Source: Gymnogyps californianus
Lineage: Eukaryota > Chordata > Aves > Accipitriformes > Cathartidae
Assembly: GCF_018139145.2 (NCBI RefSeq)
Contig: NC_059487.1
Location: 5,911,792 to 5,975,791, forward strand
Direction: 5' to 3'
DNA length: 64,000 nt
The notes beneath the pieces were generated by a model. That model saw nothing but the letters and a program-made list of their open reading frames with translations, made no database searches and had not been told where the DNA came from. Below, piece after piece: positions 1-11,084 of the stretch. Made by a program: the position numbers and the translations under genes. Position 1 is the first letter of the stretch; every line of letters begins with the position of its first letter.

Positions 1-1049
1 CAGACCTTGGGGAGGAGGCAGCGGAGATCCTGCCTTTAGGTGCTCACAGGTTTCTGACAACATGCACAAACTGCAGCTCCTCTGAGGCCACCTCTGTTTC
101 AGAGTGATCCCACCTCAGAGAGCCACTGCCTTGCTCAGGGAGGACACCCCATTATGTCCCATCTGCACTATCATCAACCCCATACCCACTGTCTCCCTAA
201 AAATCCCTGTCTATTTTCCAAATTCTTCCTGCATTCTGGGAGGCAGCTGCAACCAGCAGGTGTCAAGAGTCACTGTGCCGTAGCCTGTCACCGTCTCCTT
301 TAAGAGACGGGCTCAGCTTTTTGTCCTCTGGCGAAACTGCCCGATGTCCCCACCAAAGCCAGCTTTCACGGATGGAGAAGCCGTCTCGAGCCCAGCATGA
401 CTCAAAGCACATGATCCAGCGTTGGCAGCGCGTCCTTCCCCTGCAACAGCAGCGTGCCGACAGCACGCTGGAGTGGCATATGGCCGCTGGCAAGAGGGAG
501 CTGGGATTTCTTTCTCCTGCAAGGAAGCAGGTTGTCATTTGAGTTGAGCACAGACTGTGCTACGAACAGGAGGCAGAGCAGCAGCAGAGAGCAGCTCCTT
601 TTCGTCCTCAAGCCAAAGCAGGAGGGCCAAGAAGTTTCAGCAAAGAAGGGGGTGTCCAGCATAGCTCTGCAGACAGGGGAAGGCGGCTCGGCTTCGCAGC
701 CCAGCTCCAGCTTGGCTGGCTGGAGGGGGGATGCTGTGGTCCCAGGCCTGGCTGTGCAGGTGGCAGACAGGAACCTGGGGCAGTTCAGCTGCCTTTTTTT
801 ATGGCTTGCAAGTCAAATTGGTGATCGGTAACACCATAGCAGCTTCCAGGGGTGGGAGCTGTTTTTCTCCGAGAGGTAGGCTGGGCTAGGCTGGCTGTCA
901 GTGTCTCTTCTCTCTCCAATTAGCAGAGCCAGGGTGATTTATTTGGAAAGAAAATGTCTTGGTATGCAAACACGGGGCTTTTTTGTGGTGTTTTTTTTTT
1001 TTTTCCTTTGCTCCTGTCTCTTACCAAGTCTCTCCCGCTCTCTGCCCAG
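1..1049 (+). other. PLCG1: PLCG1 intron (partial)
   Basis: This is the 3' part of an intron that ends at the acceptor ...ctctgcccag just before 1050. I looked for the preceding PLCG1 exon and found no matching reading frame, so that exon lies outside the window. A T-run (about 991-1014) and a C/T-rich tract sit directly before the acceptor. Short open frames here have no recognisable similarity and are taken as chance. Confidence 0.85.
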
Positions 1050-1164
1050 GTCCTGGGGGCCCGGCACCTTCCCAAAAACGGAAGGGGAATCGTTTGTCCT
1101 TTCGTGGAGGTGGAGGTGTCCGGGGCCGAGTATGACAACGCCAAGCAGAAAACCGAGATCGTGG
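1050..1164 (+). CDS. PLCG1: PLCG1 coding exon, start of C2 domain segment
   Basis: The exon starts in phase 0 after acceptor cccag and ends with one base of a split Ala codon before donor g|gtgagt. It encodes [10 protein letters not shown] through QKTEIV, the first strands of the C2 domain, a calcium/phospholipid-binding fold. Confidence 0.95.
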
Positions 1165-3216
1165 GTGAGTGGGTTAGTGAAGGGAAGGGAGAGGGATGCA
1201 CCACCGCTCCTGACCGTGGCATGAGCAAAGCCTGGCCCCAGGGTGGGGGCTGCCCCCACACTGCCCGTGGGCTCAGCATCAGCCGTGGTGGGCAGCGGGG
1301 GGCACGGGGCTCGGCGGGGGCTACCGATTGACAGCGGTGTTTTATGACTAGCGGACAACGGACTGAACCCTCTCTGGACCCCGAAGCCGTTCCACTTTCA
1401 GGTCAGCAACCCCGACTTTGCCTTCCTCCGCTTCGTGGTGTATGAGGAGGACATGTTCAGCGATGAGAACTTCCTGGCTCAAGCCACCTTCCTGGTGAAA
1501 GGCTTGAAGACGGGTAAAGTGCTCGGGGAAGCAGGGAGGGGGTGTCATGGTGGTCCTCACCAGTTTGCTTATTGCACCATTAACCAGGGAGATGCTGAGT
1601 CATGGGAGGACGCTGTCAGTCCCCAGGCTGGCTCAGTCCCTCCTGTCCCCATGACAGGTCACATCCCCAACCCGGTAAAGGAAGGAAGAAGCCATTTGCT
1701 AACATCTCTTGGGGCCAACTGCTACTTGAGGGGGGGGTGTTGGAGAAGACCCCCTTGAGTTCTGAGCCAGGGGACTGGCACCTCACTGCCTGTGCCGCGA
1801 GTGACGCTGGGGCTGTCTCTGCCATAGGTTTCCGAGCTGTACCTCTGAAGAACAACTACAGCGAGAACCTGGAGCTGGCTTCCCTGCTAGTCAAGATAGA
1901 CATTTTCCCTAGCAAGGTAAGGCTGGGTCACGCACAAGAAGGTGACTGTGCCGCAGGGCTGAGGAGCAAAGGCAGCGAGCCCTGCCTGGCCCGCCGGGTG
2001 CTGCCCGCTGTCCTGCTCTGCTCCCCTCCGCAGCGGCATGGCTCTGCGCTGCCGGCGGGTCGGTGCAGCAAAGCTCAGCGTTGCCTGGCCTGAGTGCATG
2101 CAGGACAGCCAAGTTTTCAGCTCTGCGCTGTGGCAATGCATGGAGGGCTGGCAGGATGGGAAGCACCAGGCTCGTCTCCTGCAGTGAGCTGGGGCGTTTC
2201 AGGCAGGGTCCTGCCTGGGCTGCATTTGACTTGCCTGGATATCCCTTCAGCAAAAGCTGAAGGAGGCAGATTTGCTCCATCCCAGTTCCTATCTGCGCTC
2301 TGGGGAAGTTATAGTTCAGTATCACGGAGCCTGGCTGGCCCAGGGCTGTCCGTGTTGGCATAAGCAGAGGGCAGGGCTCCTTCAGAGACAGATGTTTCTT
2401 GTATTTCTTCATTTAAAATGATGCTGGTGGGAGCCAGCGATGGTTGTTAAAGACAGAGCAGCTGCATGTTGCAAACCCCAAGACCCCTGGACACCCTGTG
2501 TGGCAGCTCGCAGGGCAGCCAGGGCCCTGCACCAGGACTGCCTTTGCTAGAAGACGTACATAGACTTTGAAATTCCAAGCCCTTTACTACTCTATTTTTT
2601 TTCTGATCCAAGCAGGAGAATGGTGAAATAAACCTCTTCAGTGCTTCAGCCCTACGGGAACGAGCAGGGGATGCTTCCAATCAGCTCCTGGCGAGCAGAG
2701 GCAGAGAGGGGTCCTTCGACTCGCGGTACCAGCAGCCCTTTGAGGACTTCCGTGTGTCACAGGAGCAGCTAGCTGACCACTTTGAGAGCCGGGAGCGAAG
2801 GTATGCCAGTGCTTGTTGAGCTCTTCCCAGCATGAGACCCCCCCCCAGCATTCAGTCTCCTCGGTGGAGGCAGATAAATGCAGCCTCCCAATAACCCAGA
2901 GCGGAGCTGCAGCCTTGTTTGCTGCGTGGAAACCCTAAATTTCAGCGTGAAAGTTGTGCCAGTCCTTGGGAGGGAGTTACTGCTTTGGGGCCCATGGGCA
3001 TAGGGTAGGACAAGGAGCTGCCACCCCGCAGCCGCTGGCACTTTCCCCTGGGGGTGGGGGATGGAAAAGCCCCCACTTTCCTCCCGTGGGGTGGCTTTTG
3101 ACACTGGAGCATTGCCCTTGATCATCCCTTGGTCAGCCTGAGCTGTGTCCCCTCTCTCTGTGCGCCCCTGCAGGGTACTGCGGAGGACCCGGGTCAACGG
3201 GGACAACCGGCTGTAG
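1050..3216 (+). CDS. PLCG1: Phospholipase C gamma 1, C-terminal part (five last coding exons)
   Basis: The spliced model is 1050-1164, 1352-1513, 1828-1916, 2616-2800 and 3174-3216: 594 nt, in frame throughout, 197 residues plus TAG. The protein starts [20 protein letters not shown] and ends [11 protein letters not shown], which I recognise as the vertebrate PLCG1 C2 domain and C-terminus. The enzyme cleaves PIP2 to IP3 and diacylglycerol downstream of receptor tyrosine kinases. Its PH, EF-hand, X-Y barrel and SH2/SH3 regions are encoded upstream of the window. The C2 part spans roughly residues 1-125 of this fragment and the rest is the regulatory tail. The tail keeps [17 protein letters not shown], corresponding to the human Ser1248 and Tyr1253 phosphorylation region. 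All introns have GT-AG ends. The stretch between C2 and that motif ([19 protein letters not shown]) is the least like mammals. Identity is near certain, and exon edges are fixed by frame and splice signals. Confidence 0.97.
1352..1513 (+). CDS. PLCG1: PLCG1 coding exon, C2 domain core
   Basis: Acceptor gactag, donor acgg|gtaaag. It encodes ADNGLNPLW through VKGLKT, including [19 protein letters not shown], the most conserved part of the C2 fold. The donor splits a Gly codon, completed by GT at the start of the next exon. Confidence 0.95.
1514..1827 (+). other. PLCG1: PLCG1 intron
   Basis: A 314-nt GT-AG intron with donor gtaaag and acceptor ctgccatag. I see no repeat or other feature inside it. 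Confidence 0.9.
1828..1916 (+). CDS. PLCG1: PLCG1 coding exon, end of C2 domain
   Basis: It encodes [20 protein letters not shown] and then VKIDIFPSK, the last C2 strands. It ends in phase 0 at aag|gtaagg, a strong donor. Confidence 0.95.
1917..2615 (+). other. PLCG1: PLCG1 intron
   Basis: A 699-nt GT-AG intron with acceptor ccaagcag before 2616. It is fairly GC-rich in its first half. No repeat or RNA gene is recognised. Confidence 0.9.
2616..2800 (+). CDS. PLCG1: PLCG1 coding exon, C-terminal tail
   Basis: It encodes [10 protein letters not shown] through HFESRER and ends with two bases of an Arg codon (ag|gtatgc). The Ser codon of REGSF is at 2712-2714 and the Tyr codon of SRYQQPF at 2727-2729. 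These match the positions known as Ser1248 and Tyr1253 in mammalian PLCG1. Confidence 0.95.
2801..3173 (+). other. PLCG1: Last PLCG1 intron
   Basis: A 373-nt GT-AG intron with a C/T-rich tract before the acceptor gcccctgcag. Nothing else is seen in it. Confidence 0.9.
3174..3216 (+). CDS. PLCG1: PLCG1 last coding exon segment with stop
   Basis: It completes a split Arg codon, then reads [13 protein letters not shown] and stops at TAG (3214-3216). The [10 protein letters not shown] ending is invariant in vertebrate PLCG1 as I know it. Confidence 0.96.
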
Positions 3217-3361
3217 CCCATCTCGGCGGGCGAAAGCACCTCCAGTGCTAGTGAATCTCACGGCACGCTGTGAACTGGTTTCTATGGAAACGGCACTGCT
3301 ATGGCCTACTTTCAGGCAGCTTTTCCAGTTTCTCTGCTGAAGTGTGTTCCAGTGGAGAACT

Positions 3362-3382
3362 AAAAAAAAAAAAAAAAAAAAA
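3362..3382 (+). repeat. A21 homopolymer in PLCG1 3' UTR
   Basis: A run of 21 A in the transcript sense. It may vary in length and can be a false priming site for oligo-dT methods. Confidence 0.95.
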
Positions 3383-3784
3383 TTGGAAAAACCACCCTGT
3401 AACCAACCCCAAACACCCACCAACCTTCACCACCAAGCCCTTAACGAAGCGCATCGGTGCGTACAGCCTGCCAGCCGCCGAGGTGAGAGACAAAACTGTC
3501 TATAATCACAAGGAAAGAGACCCAAAAAAAACCCAACCAGCCCTCTGCCGTCGCTGCTCTGCGTGTATTCCCGGAGATCCCACTCCTGCGCAGCTGCCGG
3601 AGGCCCTTTGCAGCCATCCTTTGCTGTACCCGTTCCCAGCGCACCGGGCAAGGGGGGACTTAAGCGACCGAGGCAGCACGTATCTCTGTCCTGGCGGCGT
3701 TGCATCTACCTACCTGTATAGCCACTGCCTATGGGTCCAGTAGTGAAACTCTACATTTACAAGGCCGCTCTAGCTTTAAACGAC

Positions 3785-3790
3785 AATAAA
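3785..3790 (+). terminator. PLCG1: PLCG1 poly(A) signal AATAAA
   Basis: Canonical AATAAA about 570 nt after the PLCG1 stop codon, followed by a G/T-rich element. It is the only canonical signal found in this UTR. Confidence 0.85.
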
Positions 3791-3808
3791 AGTGTCAGTA
3801 TTACATGT

Positions 3809-4354
3809 GTGGTGGCTCGGGTGTCTGGCGGTTTGCCCCCCCTGCCCCCCGCAGACCTGGCTGGTGCTGTGGGGGGAGCTGGGCTGCAGCCCTGCCTGGG
3901 AGGGCTGCACTGCTCCCTCCTTCCTCCTGGCTTTAAGGAGTTTGCAGCTACTGGGGGAAAAAATAACCAGGAGCAGCCTCAGGTTTAATGTTGTTCACTC
4001 AAAAGGGTAAAACAAGGCTATGTATGTGCTACAGCTGACCATGCTTTTCTGAACCAGACTGGGGACAAGCAGTTACTCCAGGCTGCAGAAGGGCTCCTAG
4101 GACGGAGGTATCTGGGCTCCGGCACACTGCTGGGTCACTCACTCAGGGCCTTACGCCACGGGTAAGTTGTCGTGCTTTTAAAACAAACGGGAGGGGTTGT
4201 GACTGAGCATTCCCCGCTCCCAGCCAAGCAGCTGGGGTGCAGGGCACAGCCACCCCATGCACAGGGCAGCTCTTGCTGTTGTGCGCCGGTAGCACCGGGC
4301 ATAAGGGCATCACCGTGGGCTTCCCCAAACGCAAGTGCAATCACCAGTCGACTC
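3809..4354. other. Short intergenic gap between convergent PLCG1 and ZHX3
   Basis: About 550 bp separates the two proposed cleavage sites. The DNA is moderately GC-rich. I see no coding frame, repeat or RNA gene. Confidence 0.75.
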
Positions 4355-4373
4355 GCATTCGTCTTTTACGCTC

Positions 4374-4379
4374 TTTATT
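4374..4379 (-). terminator. ZHX3: ZHX3 distal poly(A) signal
   Basis: TTTATT on the plus strand reads AATAAA on the minus strand (AATAAAGAGCG). The minus-strand sequence after it becomes G/T-rich (tggtgattgcacttgcgtttgggg). This places the ZHX3 3' end near 4355. The position is inferred, not proven. Confidence 0.65.
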
Positions 4380-4920
4380 TAGGAACAACCAAAAATGTCT
4401 GGTTTCATTTCAACAAACTGTACAAGCAAGCTCTTCCCCTCGCCCACCCTCACATCCACATATACAAAAGGAAGGGAAACTTGCCATTCACTTCTCAGAA
4501 GTGGCATTGTTGCTACAGGGAGTTCTTGCCCTCAGAATAAGAGCAGGTAAAGTCCATAGCAGGTACAAGCTACCCTAGCCCTAGTAATAGCCACAGCCCA
4601 CAATCACAGGCAGCTTCACTTTTTTTTCCTCTTTAAAACCTTTACCAAAAGTAAAAACTATTTCCTGTCTCACACGATTGCCAAGGTGACCATCTAAAAT
4701 TGTGGTCTTAAAAAAAACACAATAATAACCCCACTGGAACCCCCCACACCTCCCCGGTACAAAGACGGTTTACACAGCAGAGCCCTTGCTCTGCTCCCTA
4801 GCTGCACGGCCACCCTTATGAAAGGTCCCGTTGCAGCTACAATTACATTTTCCTTTGGATAAATCCAAGCAAAAATTCCAGGTCATTCAGCACCAGCATG
4901 ATTTCTAAATAACAAAAATT

Positions 4921-4938
4921 AAAAAAAAAAAAAAAAAA
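4921..4938. repeat. A18 homopolymer (T18 in ZHX3 transcript)
   Basis: A simple run inside the proposed ZHX3 3' UTR. Confidence 0.9.
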
Positions 4939-7900
4939 GAGACCCCATTAGGCTGACTTTGTGGTCTGCTGAGAAACAAAGTGATCAACACGCTGTTCCC
5001 AAAGTCTCTCTTTTAGTGCAATGTTAGTATGTGCAAGGGGAATCACAGCCACGTACCCATAACACCACCAGGAGCCGGATGGGGCAGAGAGAAAGTGCAA
5101 TTTTAGCAAGAAGTTTTCTATGCCATGGATTCCTAGCCCAACCTTCACTAGCACCAGTAAGCAAGAGTCCTCCTAATACCACCCTCCATCAGTACAGGGA
5201 AAAAGTGGCTTTAACTGTGCCATCAAAATATGGCCAACATCAGCCAACAGAGCACTCTTTACTGGAACAGGCAATAACAAGAAAACAAAACAAAACAAAA
5301 CAAATAAATCACTGCTTAGGTAACAGAGCTCCCTTGCTCTGCTTTAAAGTTATGCGATGCCAATCCAGCATTCCTGGCAGGGACCACTGCCAGTAGAACA
5401 TACAGCAGAAACTAAACTTGCAAAAAAAAGGTATAGCTTGCAAGTGTCTCATCCCCCGCTCCATTTGTAGTGTTGCCTAATCTTACCCTGCTGGTTTTGT
5501 GATCAACTGAGAAATTACAACAGAGGTTACTGCAGTGAGCTGAATCACACCAGGCCACCGGCTGATTTGAAAAGAGCAAAGCCAAAATTATCTGGGCAAC
5601 AGGAGAGAGAAGTTTACAAGCCTCTTAAATACTATCAACTTGACAGGAAGGTGCAGCATCATGTTAACTTTCTAATTTGTGCCTAAGTGCTAAAAATCAT
5701 CTTTCTCTTCTGATTCCCAGTGACCCAGCTTCCAAACATCACCTTCCGATCAGGTTGCCTCTGTAATGTCTCTAAGAGAGGGGCTGCAGGGAAGACAGAA
5801 TACAATACTTCTACCTGTGACCAAAAATTGTTGCTTTTCATTAAAAAAAAAAAAAAACCTAAAAAAATACCCAAACCCCTAAATGGAAAACCAGCCTTCT
5901 ACATCCTCCTTTTCCTCCTGAACAGACAGGGGACACCTAGCAAAAATTAACCAAGCCGGTATCTTGCAGCTCCAGCTTCTGTGCGAGCATCGCCCAGGTA
6001 GGTTAAGGTTCTGCATTCAGCTGGGGGCTGACTACGGGGTTTCTCATCACAGCTGCCAGCAGCTACTGCTTTTGCTGGTGGCTTTTCATGGTGACCAACG
6101 CAAGCCCCTGGCAGGGAGGGGACATGCAGCTGCACTAAATACCTGCAGTCGGAGCTCTGCGGGCGTACGCTGACCGCTGCATGCCATGCATCGAAGCAAG
6201 CACCTGTGCCCATTCCTCTGGCCACGGCTGCGGGCCTGATGTGCAGCACCGCTCAGCTCTCAGGCAAGTGGAAAGAGGAGCCTGTAAATCATAGTTTGTT
6301 TAGTGTTCTGCTGAAAAAAAAAAAAATAAGAAAAAAGAATGACTTCCAGGATGCTAATCAAGGAGCTGAAAAATAAGGTACCCAAATGAAACACAGAGCC
6401 ATGCCTAGAAATCTCATGGCAGGGCCTGCTGATAACGAATAAAGTAACTCTGTTCTTCGCATCAGGAGAACCAGCAGCCCTTTACATGAGCGAGCCAGGT
6501 AGGGCACAAATCAGGGTTTCGCATTATTAAGCAATTGGATTGTGCCCTTAATCTAAGCAGCCTCAGAGACATAAGTAACAAGATTCACATGGATTAAAAA
6601 TGATGGTTACTACTGTGCCTGTCAAGCTCAAGCTCTCATACAGCGGATGGAGGTGAAGAATTTAATCTCCCTTCCTTACTGATGCTGGCTACACGACCTC
6701 TATCTTACACTCCTCCTTTCAAGTCAAGATAATCATCTTTGATTAGATGATGATAAATATTCACACACTGCGTAGAATTGTGGTGACACTTCCTCTTAAC
6801 ACCAGAAGAGCTGCTGCTGGGACTGTCAAGCTATCTCTCAATTTTTCCTTTCAGTTTCAGATGCAAACAGATTTCCAATGATGTCCTGCACCACAACCTG
6901 AGTCTGTTTGGAGATGACACTTGCCTCTCCTCAGCTTCAAAAACGATGCAATAGGGAAACAGAGAACCACAGAGCTAAACCCTCAAAAATCTTCAGCTTA
7001 TGTTTTCATGGAGATTTCAAGTCAACTAAAAAAAATGCAGATAACAAGGAATGTAGGATTTCAAAAGGGAACTCGATTACTTTTTGATTTTTTTGTCTCT
7101 AAATCTTACCCTCCCCACGCAATGGGGCTTGCCAGCCCGGTCGCCGCGTCTGAGGGGAGTCTGCATGGAATCACTTTTTAAAATTCCTCCAACCCAAAAG
7201 AAAGAAAACTCCTGCTGTGCTTGTATGAATGCATGGAGACAAAGCTCAAAAACCTCAGCAGCTTCCAACCCTCAAGGCTGGTTTTTCTGTGTACACCGGG
7301 AAATTCTCCCTCTAGCTCACAAGACTTCTCTTTTCAATTTTTCTGGAAAACTGGCCAAATACAATCCAAGTGCAAAAGATTTCAGCTAGTGCGTGGAAAA
7401 ATGGTTCAAAGGGACCAGTTCATACCATAGTCCTTAAGCATTTCTGTAGATGGAGCGGGGATCACTCTTCCAATTAGCCATAGGCCTTTAAGTGTACAGC
7501 AAAAATCCCACAGAAAATCACCTTGAATGGGCAAACTACACTTCCAACATATTTATATAGCAAGTAGTTAGTAGAAGTGTACATTTTTAATGTACATCTT
7601 AATGCAATAAAGAATCAATGGCATATCTGAACTGTATATATGTGTACTTAAATAAACCTGCATGTACATAGACACTAGAGAGTAAATTGACCAACCTGTA
7701 TTTGTTCTCTGAAGGTAACACCGTACATACACTCATACTCTCGGGCCGCACGACTCCCAGATCTGCTACCTCCGGCTCTAGGACCACCCAGATTCTCCCA
7801 TCACCTGTGACATTTTGGGGTGCGCAGGATTGCAACCGCGAGGGTGAACCCCTGGGGCTCTGGCTGTCTTCGCAGTGCAGCCGCCCCTGCTCTCCCGGGA

Positions 7901-8740
7901 GAGCCGCAGGGATGCTGCCCAGCTAAGCCAACACGAGGCCGAGGTGGGATTGCTGCCGGTTACGCCTCCAACCACGGCATGACCGGTAATAGTGCTTCTA
8001 AAGGGAAAGACATTTAGGGAGCCTGGTGTCACAGCAGGGTGCTCCGGGTCAACACCAGCCCTGCTCGCAGCGTTTTGGGGAGGGTTCGTCTGACTGCTAA
8101 GGGATGGTTGCAGTGCAGGTGTCTGCATCTGAGCCTGTCGCCCCGGCTCTCTTTAGGGTGCAGGTCATCTCCTCCTGGAGCGGATGCTCACGCCTGGCCG
8201 CAGGGGTTACACCGTGCACCAGGAGAGCTACGCAAGCTCAGGCACAGGCACCTACCACCAGGCGAGAGGAAGCCCTCTCTCTTGCAAAGCACTGAGCAGA
8301 GAAAATCCCTCCTAATAGTTGAGCAAGGCGGCCTCTTAAAGAAGGGACAATGAAAGAATTGGAAAAGCAAGGGCAATTAAAGGTAGAAATCAGACACCAT
8401 CTTTGGAAGAGGTTCTGAAAGAGCTTTTTTTGTTTTTAAACCAGATTTTTTTTGTAAATCTCTGGATCCGATCCTTTGGGGCTTGCTACCCACCCTTCTA
8501 ATAAATATAATTTACCACCAACAATAAAGTCTCCCACATTAAAAAGCTCTCACTAAATAAAAACCTTCTACTGAAAAAGCTTGGCTGAGTTAGCTTGGCA
8601 AAAATAAAGAGCTATGACTACTCTCCATAAATACATCAGCGGATAAACACCAAAAACTATTTAAGTTAAAGGACAATGTTGGCTCCAAAACAAACCAGGA
8701 ATGAACCGGCCACGAATTAATTCAAACTAGAAATTTAAAT

Positions 8741-8935
8741 AAAGTTTCTAACCATTCAAAGGCAGTGAAGTTCTGGAATAGCCTTCCAAGAGCAAAAGTG
8801 AAGGCAAGACATGGAACCAATTTTGAGCTGGGATTTGATTAGTTTGTGACAGAATAGTCTGACACAGCATTTGGCTGGACTATTCAGCTCAAGAGTTTCC
8901 CTTCTAGACCTTGTTTTCTATTAGAAAAGAATATT
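8741..8935 (+). mobile_element. Degenerate CR1-like LINE 3' end
   Basis: The stretch goes from gttctggaatagccttccaa to ggctggactattcagctcaa and then cccttctagaccttg. It follows the order of the CR1 3' end (…tggaatag…ccaag… through …agactagatgatc…ggtcccttctggccttg…). Divergence is high, so this is an old copy, oriented opposite to ZHX3. The match was judged by eye. Confidence 0.45.
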
Positions 8936-9361
8936 AAAAAAAAATCTTCAAGTAGTTGCATCACACAGCAACCACCCAAGACAACATGGGCACATTAAAA
9001 ATGTACAGGTACCGGGACGCAGGAAGGTTAACTGGGAAATTTATTTTGCTGTTTTGCCAGAACTATTGCAGATGGACTGGAAAAAAAAGGGGGGGAGAGA
9101 AAAAAAAGACTGGAGCAAACACTTGAAGTTACCAGCGCTGCTGCAGGAGGATCTGTCATGTAGGGCTGCAAGAGGGAAACTTCCTGATTGCAGAAGAGCT
9201 GCTGCCCCGCCGATCCCTCGGAGACAACAATGACTTGAACCACTCACAGCAACGCTGCATATTCTCTGCGTTTGTTCTCTGAAGAACAGCTTGTTCTCTC
9301 TGAACAATGAAAAGGATTCCAGGTCAGGATGGAAAAATTATTATGTGCTAGTTCTCAGTGA

Positions 9362-9428
9362 TTAAAGAGAGACTTGGAGATTTAATAGCCTGCTACAGTC
9401 AGTCTCCAGGAGTGCAGGGGAAAATATT
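9362..9428 (-). CDS. ZHX3: Candidate last coding residues of ZHX3 (start of terminal exon)
   Basis: The large coding exon ends in phase 0 at 11750, so a downstream exon must supply the stop. Two acceptors here would do so. Acceptor ggctag before 9428 gives NIFPCTPGD and then TGA at 9401-9399. Acceptor cctggag before 9403 gives TDCSRLLNLQVSL and then TAA at 9364-9362. The minus-strand string ctggagactgactg would read LETD, the last four residues of human ZHX3, which makes this location attractive. The two models use different frames and only transcript data can choose between them. Confidence 0.35.
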
Positions 9429-10773
9429 CTAGCCAGCAAGGGACAAATGACACCAAACTCCATCTCCTGGGTTGTCTGGGTCTGGGAACCTGCTACTTAC
9501 TGGAGAGTGTGCAATGCTAAATCTAACATCATCCATAGGGATGAAGATCTCACTCAACTCCCACTGGACTTTAATGCAAGACTGGCAGTTCTCTTCTCAG
9601 ATACCTTTCCTTTCCTAACGCACACAGACACACTTGTGTGCCCGCAAAGCCCCTCATTGCCAGGGCTTAAAGACCAGAAAGGGCAGAGAGAATATATGCA
9701 GCCATGCCAACCTTTAGAGAACAAACACCTTAACGGACAGATGAAGAGGGAAAGAAAAAAAAAAAGAAAAAAAGAAAAAAGTACTGTGCACGATAGTCCA
9801 TATCTAAGCAATGACCTTGTTTACACAATGTCTGAGATGCGTTATGCTTGTATAGGCAGCTGTAGGCATTGGTATATGAATATGAAATCTGAAAGTCTGT
9901 CCACTGGAAAGCAAACAAGAGCATCCTATTTCCTGGGTGCGAGCTGAGCCCCCGCCTCCGCCAGCTCTCAGCCATCTCCTCAGCTGGGCCACCGAGAGCT
10001 CTGCACTAAGTGCCCAGTTTTTGCACGCGCGCTCTCTCGTGTGCTGTGCTCAAAGGTCTCAGTTATGGCAGTGCTTTATCACCACGTCCTGCTCCTGAGG
10101 TTTGCATCAGGCCGGCCCATGGGTTTTTAAAGACCAAAAATTTCTTCTCAAGGGTAAGAGCAGATCCTCCGGGGCTGGTGGTTTGAGTTCAGTCTGTTTC
10201 TGAAAAAGAACAGAGGTGTCAGAGATGCTCCGGCTTGCCACAGGGGCCTGCAACCCAGGTGGGGTGCTGCGTGGGGACGAAGGGGTGCAGGAGTGCCTTG
10301 GAACAGGCAAAACTGGGAGCCTTGATGGAGTCAGCTGTGGAGAAAGGCCAGCCCCATTCAGAGGGGCCAGGAAATCCAAAATCCTCGTGGGAGCAGAGCT
10401 GGGCTTTGGCCAGTGGCAGGACTAAGGTGGGACGCAGCCTGCGGCACTCCAAAGCCGTGCACCCTCACTTAGCACATCCTGCCTCTGTGCCACGAGGGGT
10501 GATGGGACCACCTCAGAGGGTGCTAGCACGGGCACGGCCATCGCCCTGGCACAGGCACAAAAGCTGGCCCACCACCCTTCCCCAAACCGCTCCCGCTGCA
10601 ACGCCTCCCCAGCCCGCTCCTGCGGCCACAGCCGCTCCCCAGCAAAGCGCACGGGGCAGCGCACACCCAGACCTCTCAGCTACAAGAAGGGCAGGGCCAC
10701 ATTCAAAGCCATGCTCCATCTCCTCTGCATTAGACAGGGGAGGGAAGCAATGAATTTTAGTGGATTTTCATAC

Positions 10774-10801
10774 TTTTTTTTTCTTTTTTTTTTTTTTTTT
10801 T
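10774..10801. repeat. T-rich homopolymer tract
   Basis: T9, one C, then T18 in the plus strand, inside the proposed last ZHX3 intron. Confidence 0.9.
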
Positions 10802-11058
10802 ATTTAAGGCCTGCAGCCATGTCAGAAGTGTGCGGGAGGCTCCAAAGCAAGGCAGTGAGGCTGGAGAAGATCCCAGCTGCCCAGCACACCGGCAAAGGGC
10901 TGCACGCGTGGAGCAGGCGAGGGGCTCTGCAGCCCGTGGCGGGATAGGGCAAGTGCTCGGCCATCCCCATCTGGTGGGAACCCTGCCAGGGAGGAAACGG
11001 CCCCCAGCTGCACTTCTGAAGAGCCCACGGAGGGCTTGGAAACCACCTCTCCTCTCCT

Positions 11059-11084
11059 CCACACACACATGCACACACACACAT
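11059..11084. repeat. Short CA microsatellite
   Basis: An imperfect (CA)n, interrupted by TG, in the proposed last ZHX3 intron. Confidence 0.85.

Larger units (their letters stand above)
3217..3808 (+). other. PLCG1: PLCG1 3' UTR
   Basis: This runs from the stop codon to the expected cleavage zone 15-25 nt after AATAAA at 3785-3790. It contains a 21-A run (3362-3382) in the sense orientation. The sequence after 3808 is G/T-rich (gtgtggtggctcgggtgtctgg), as expected downstream of a cleavage site. The exact 3' end is inferred. Confidence 0.85.
4355..9428 (-). other. ZHX3: Proposed ZHX3 terminal exon, almost entirely 3' UTR
   Basis: About 5 kb of AT-rich DNA without a convincing coding frame lies between a candidate acceptor near 9429 and the distal poly(A) signal at 4374-4379. 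ZHX3 in mammals also has a multi-kilobase 3' UTR in its last exon, so this length fits the family. Homopolymers (A18 at 4921-4938 on the plus strand), a short (CAAAA)n tract near 5283-5302 and an old CR1-like piece (8741-8935) lie inside. Whether the whole span is one exon is inference; shorter isoforms could end earlier. Confidence 0.6.
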
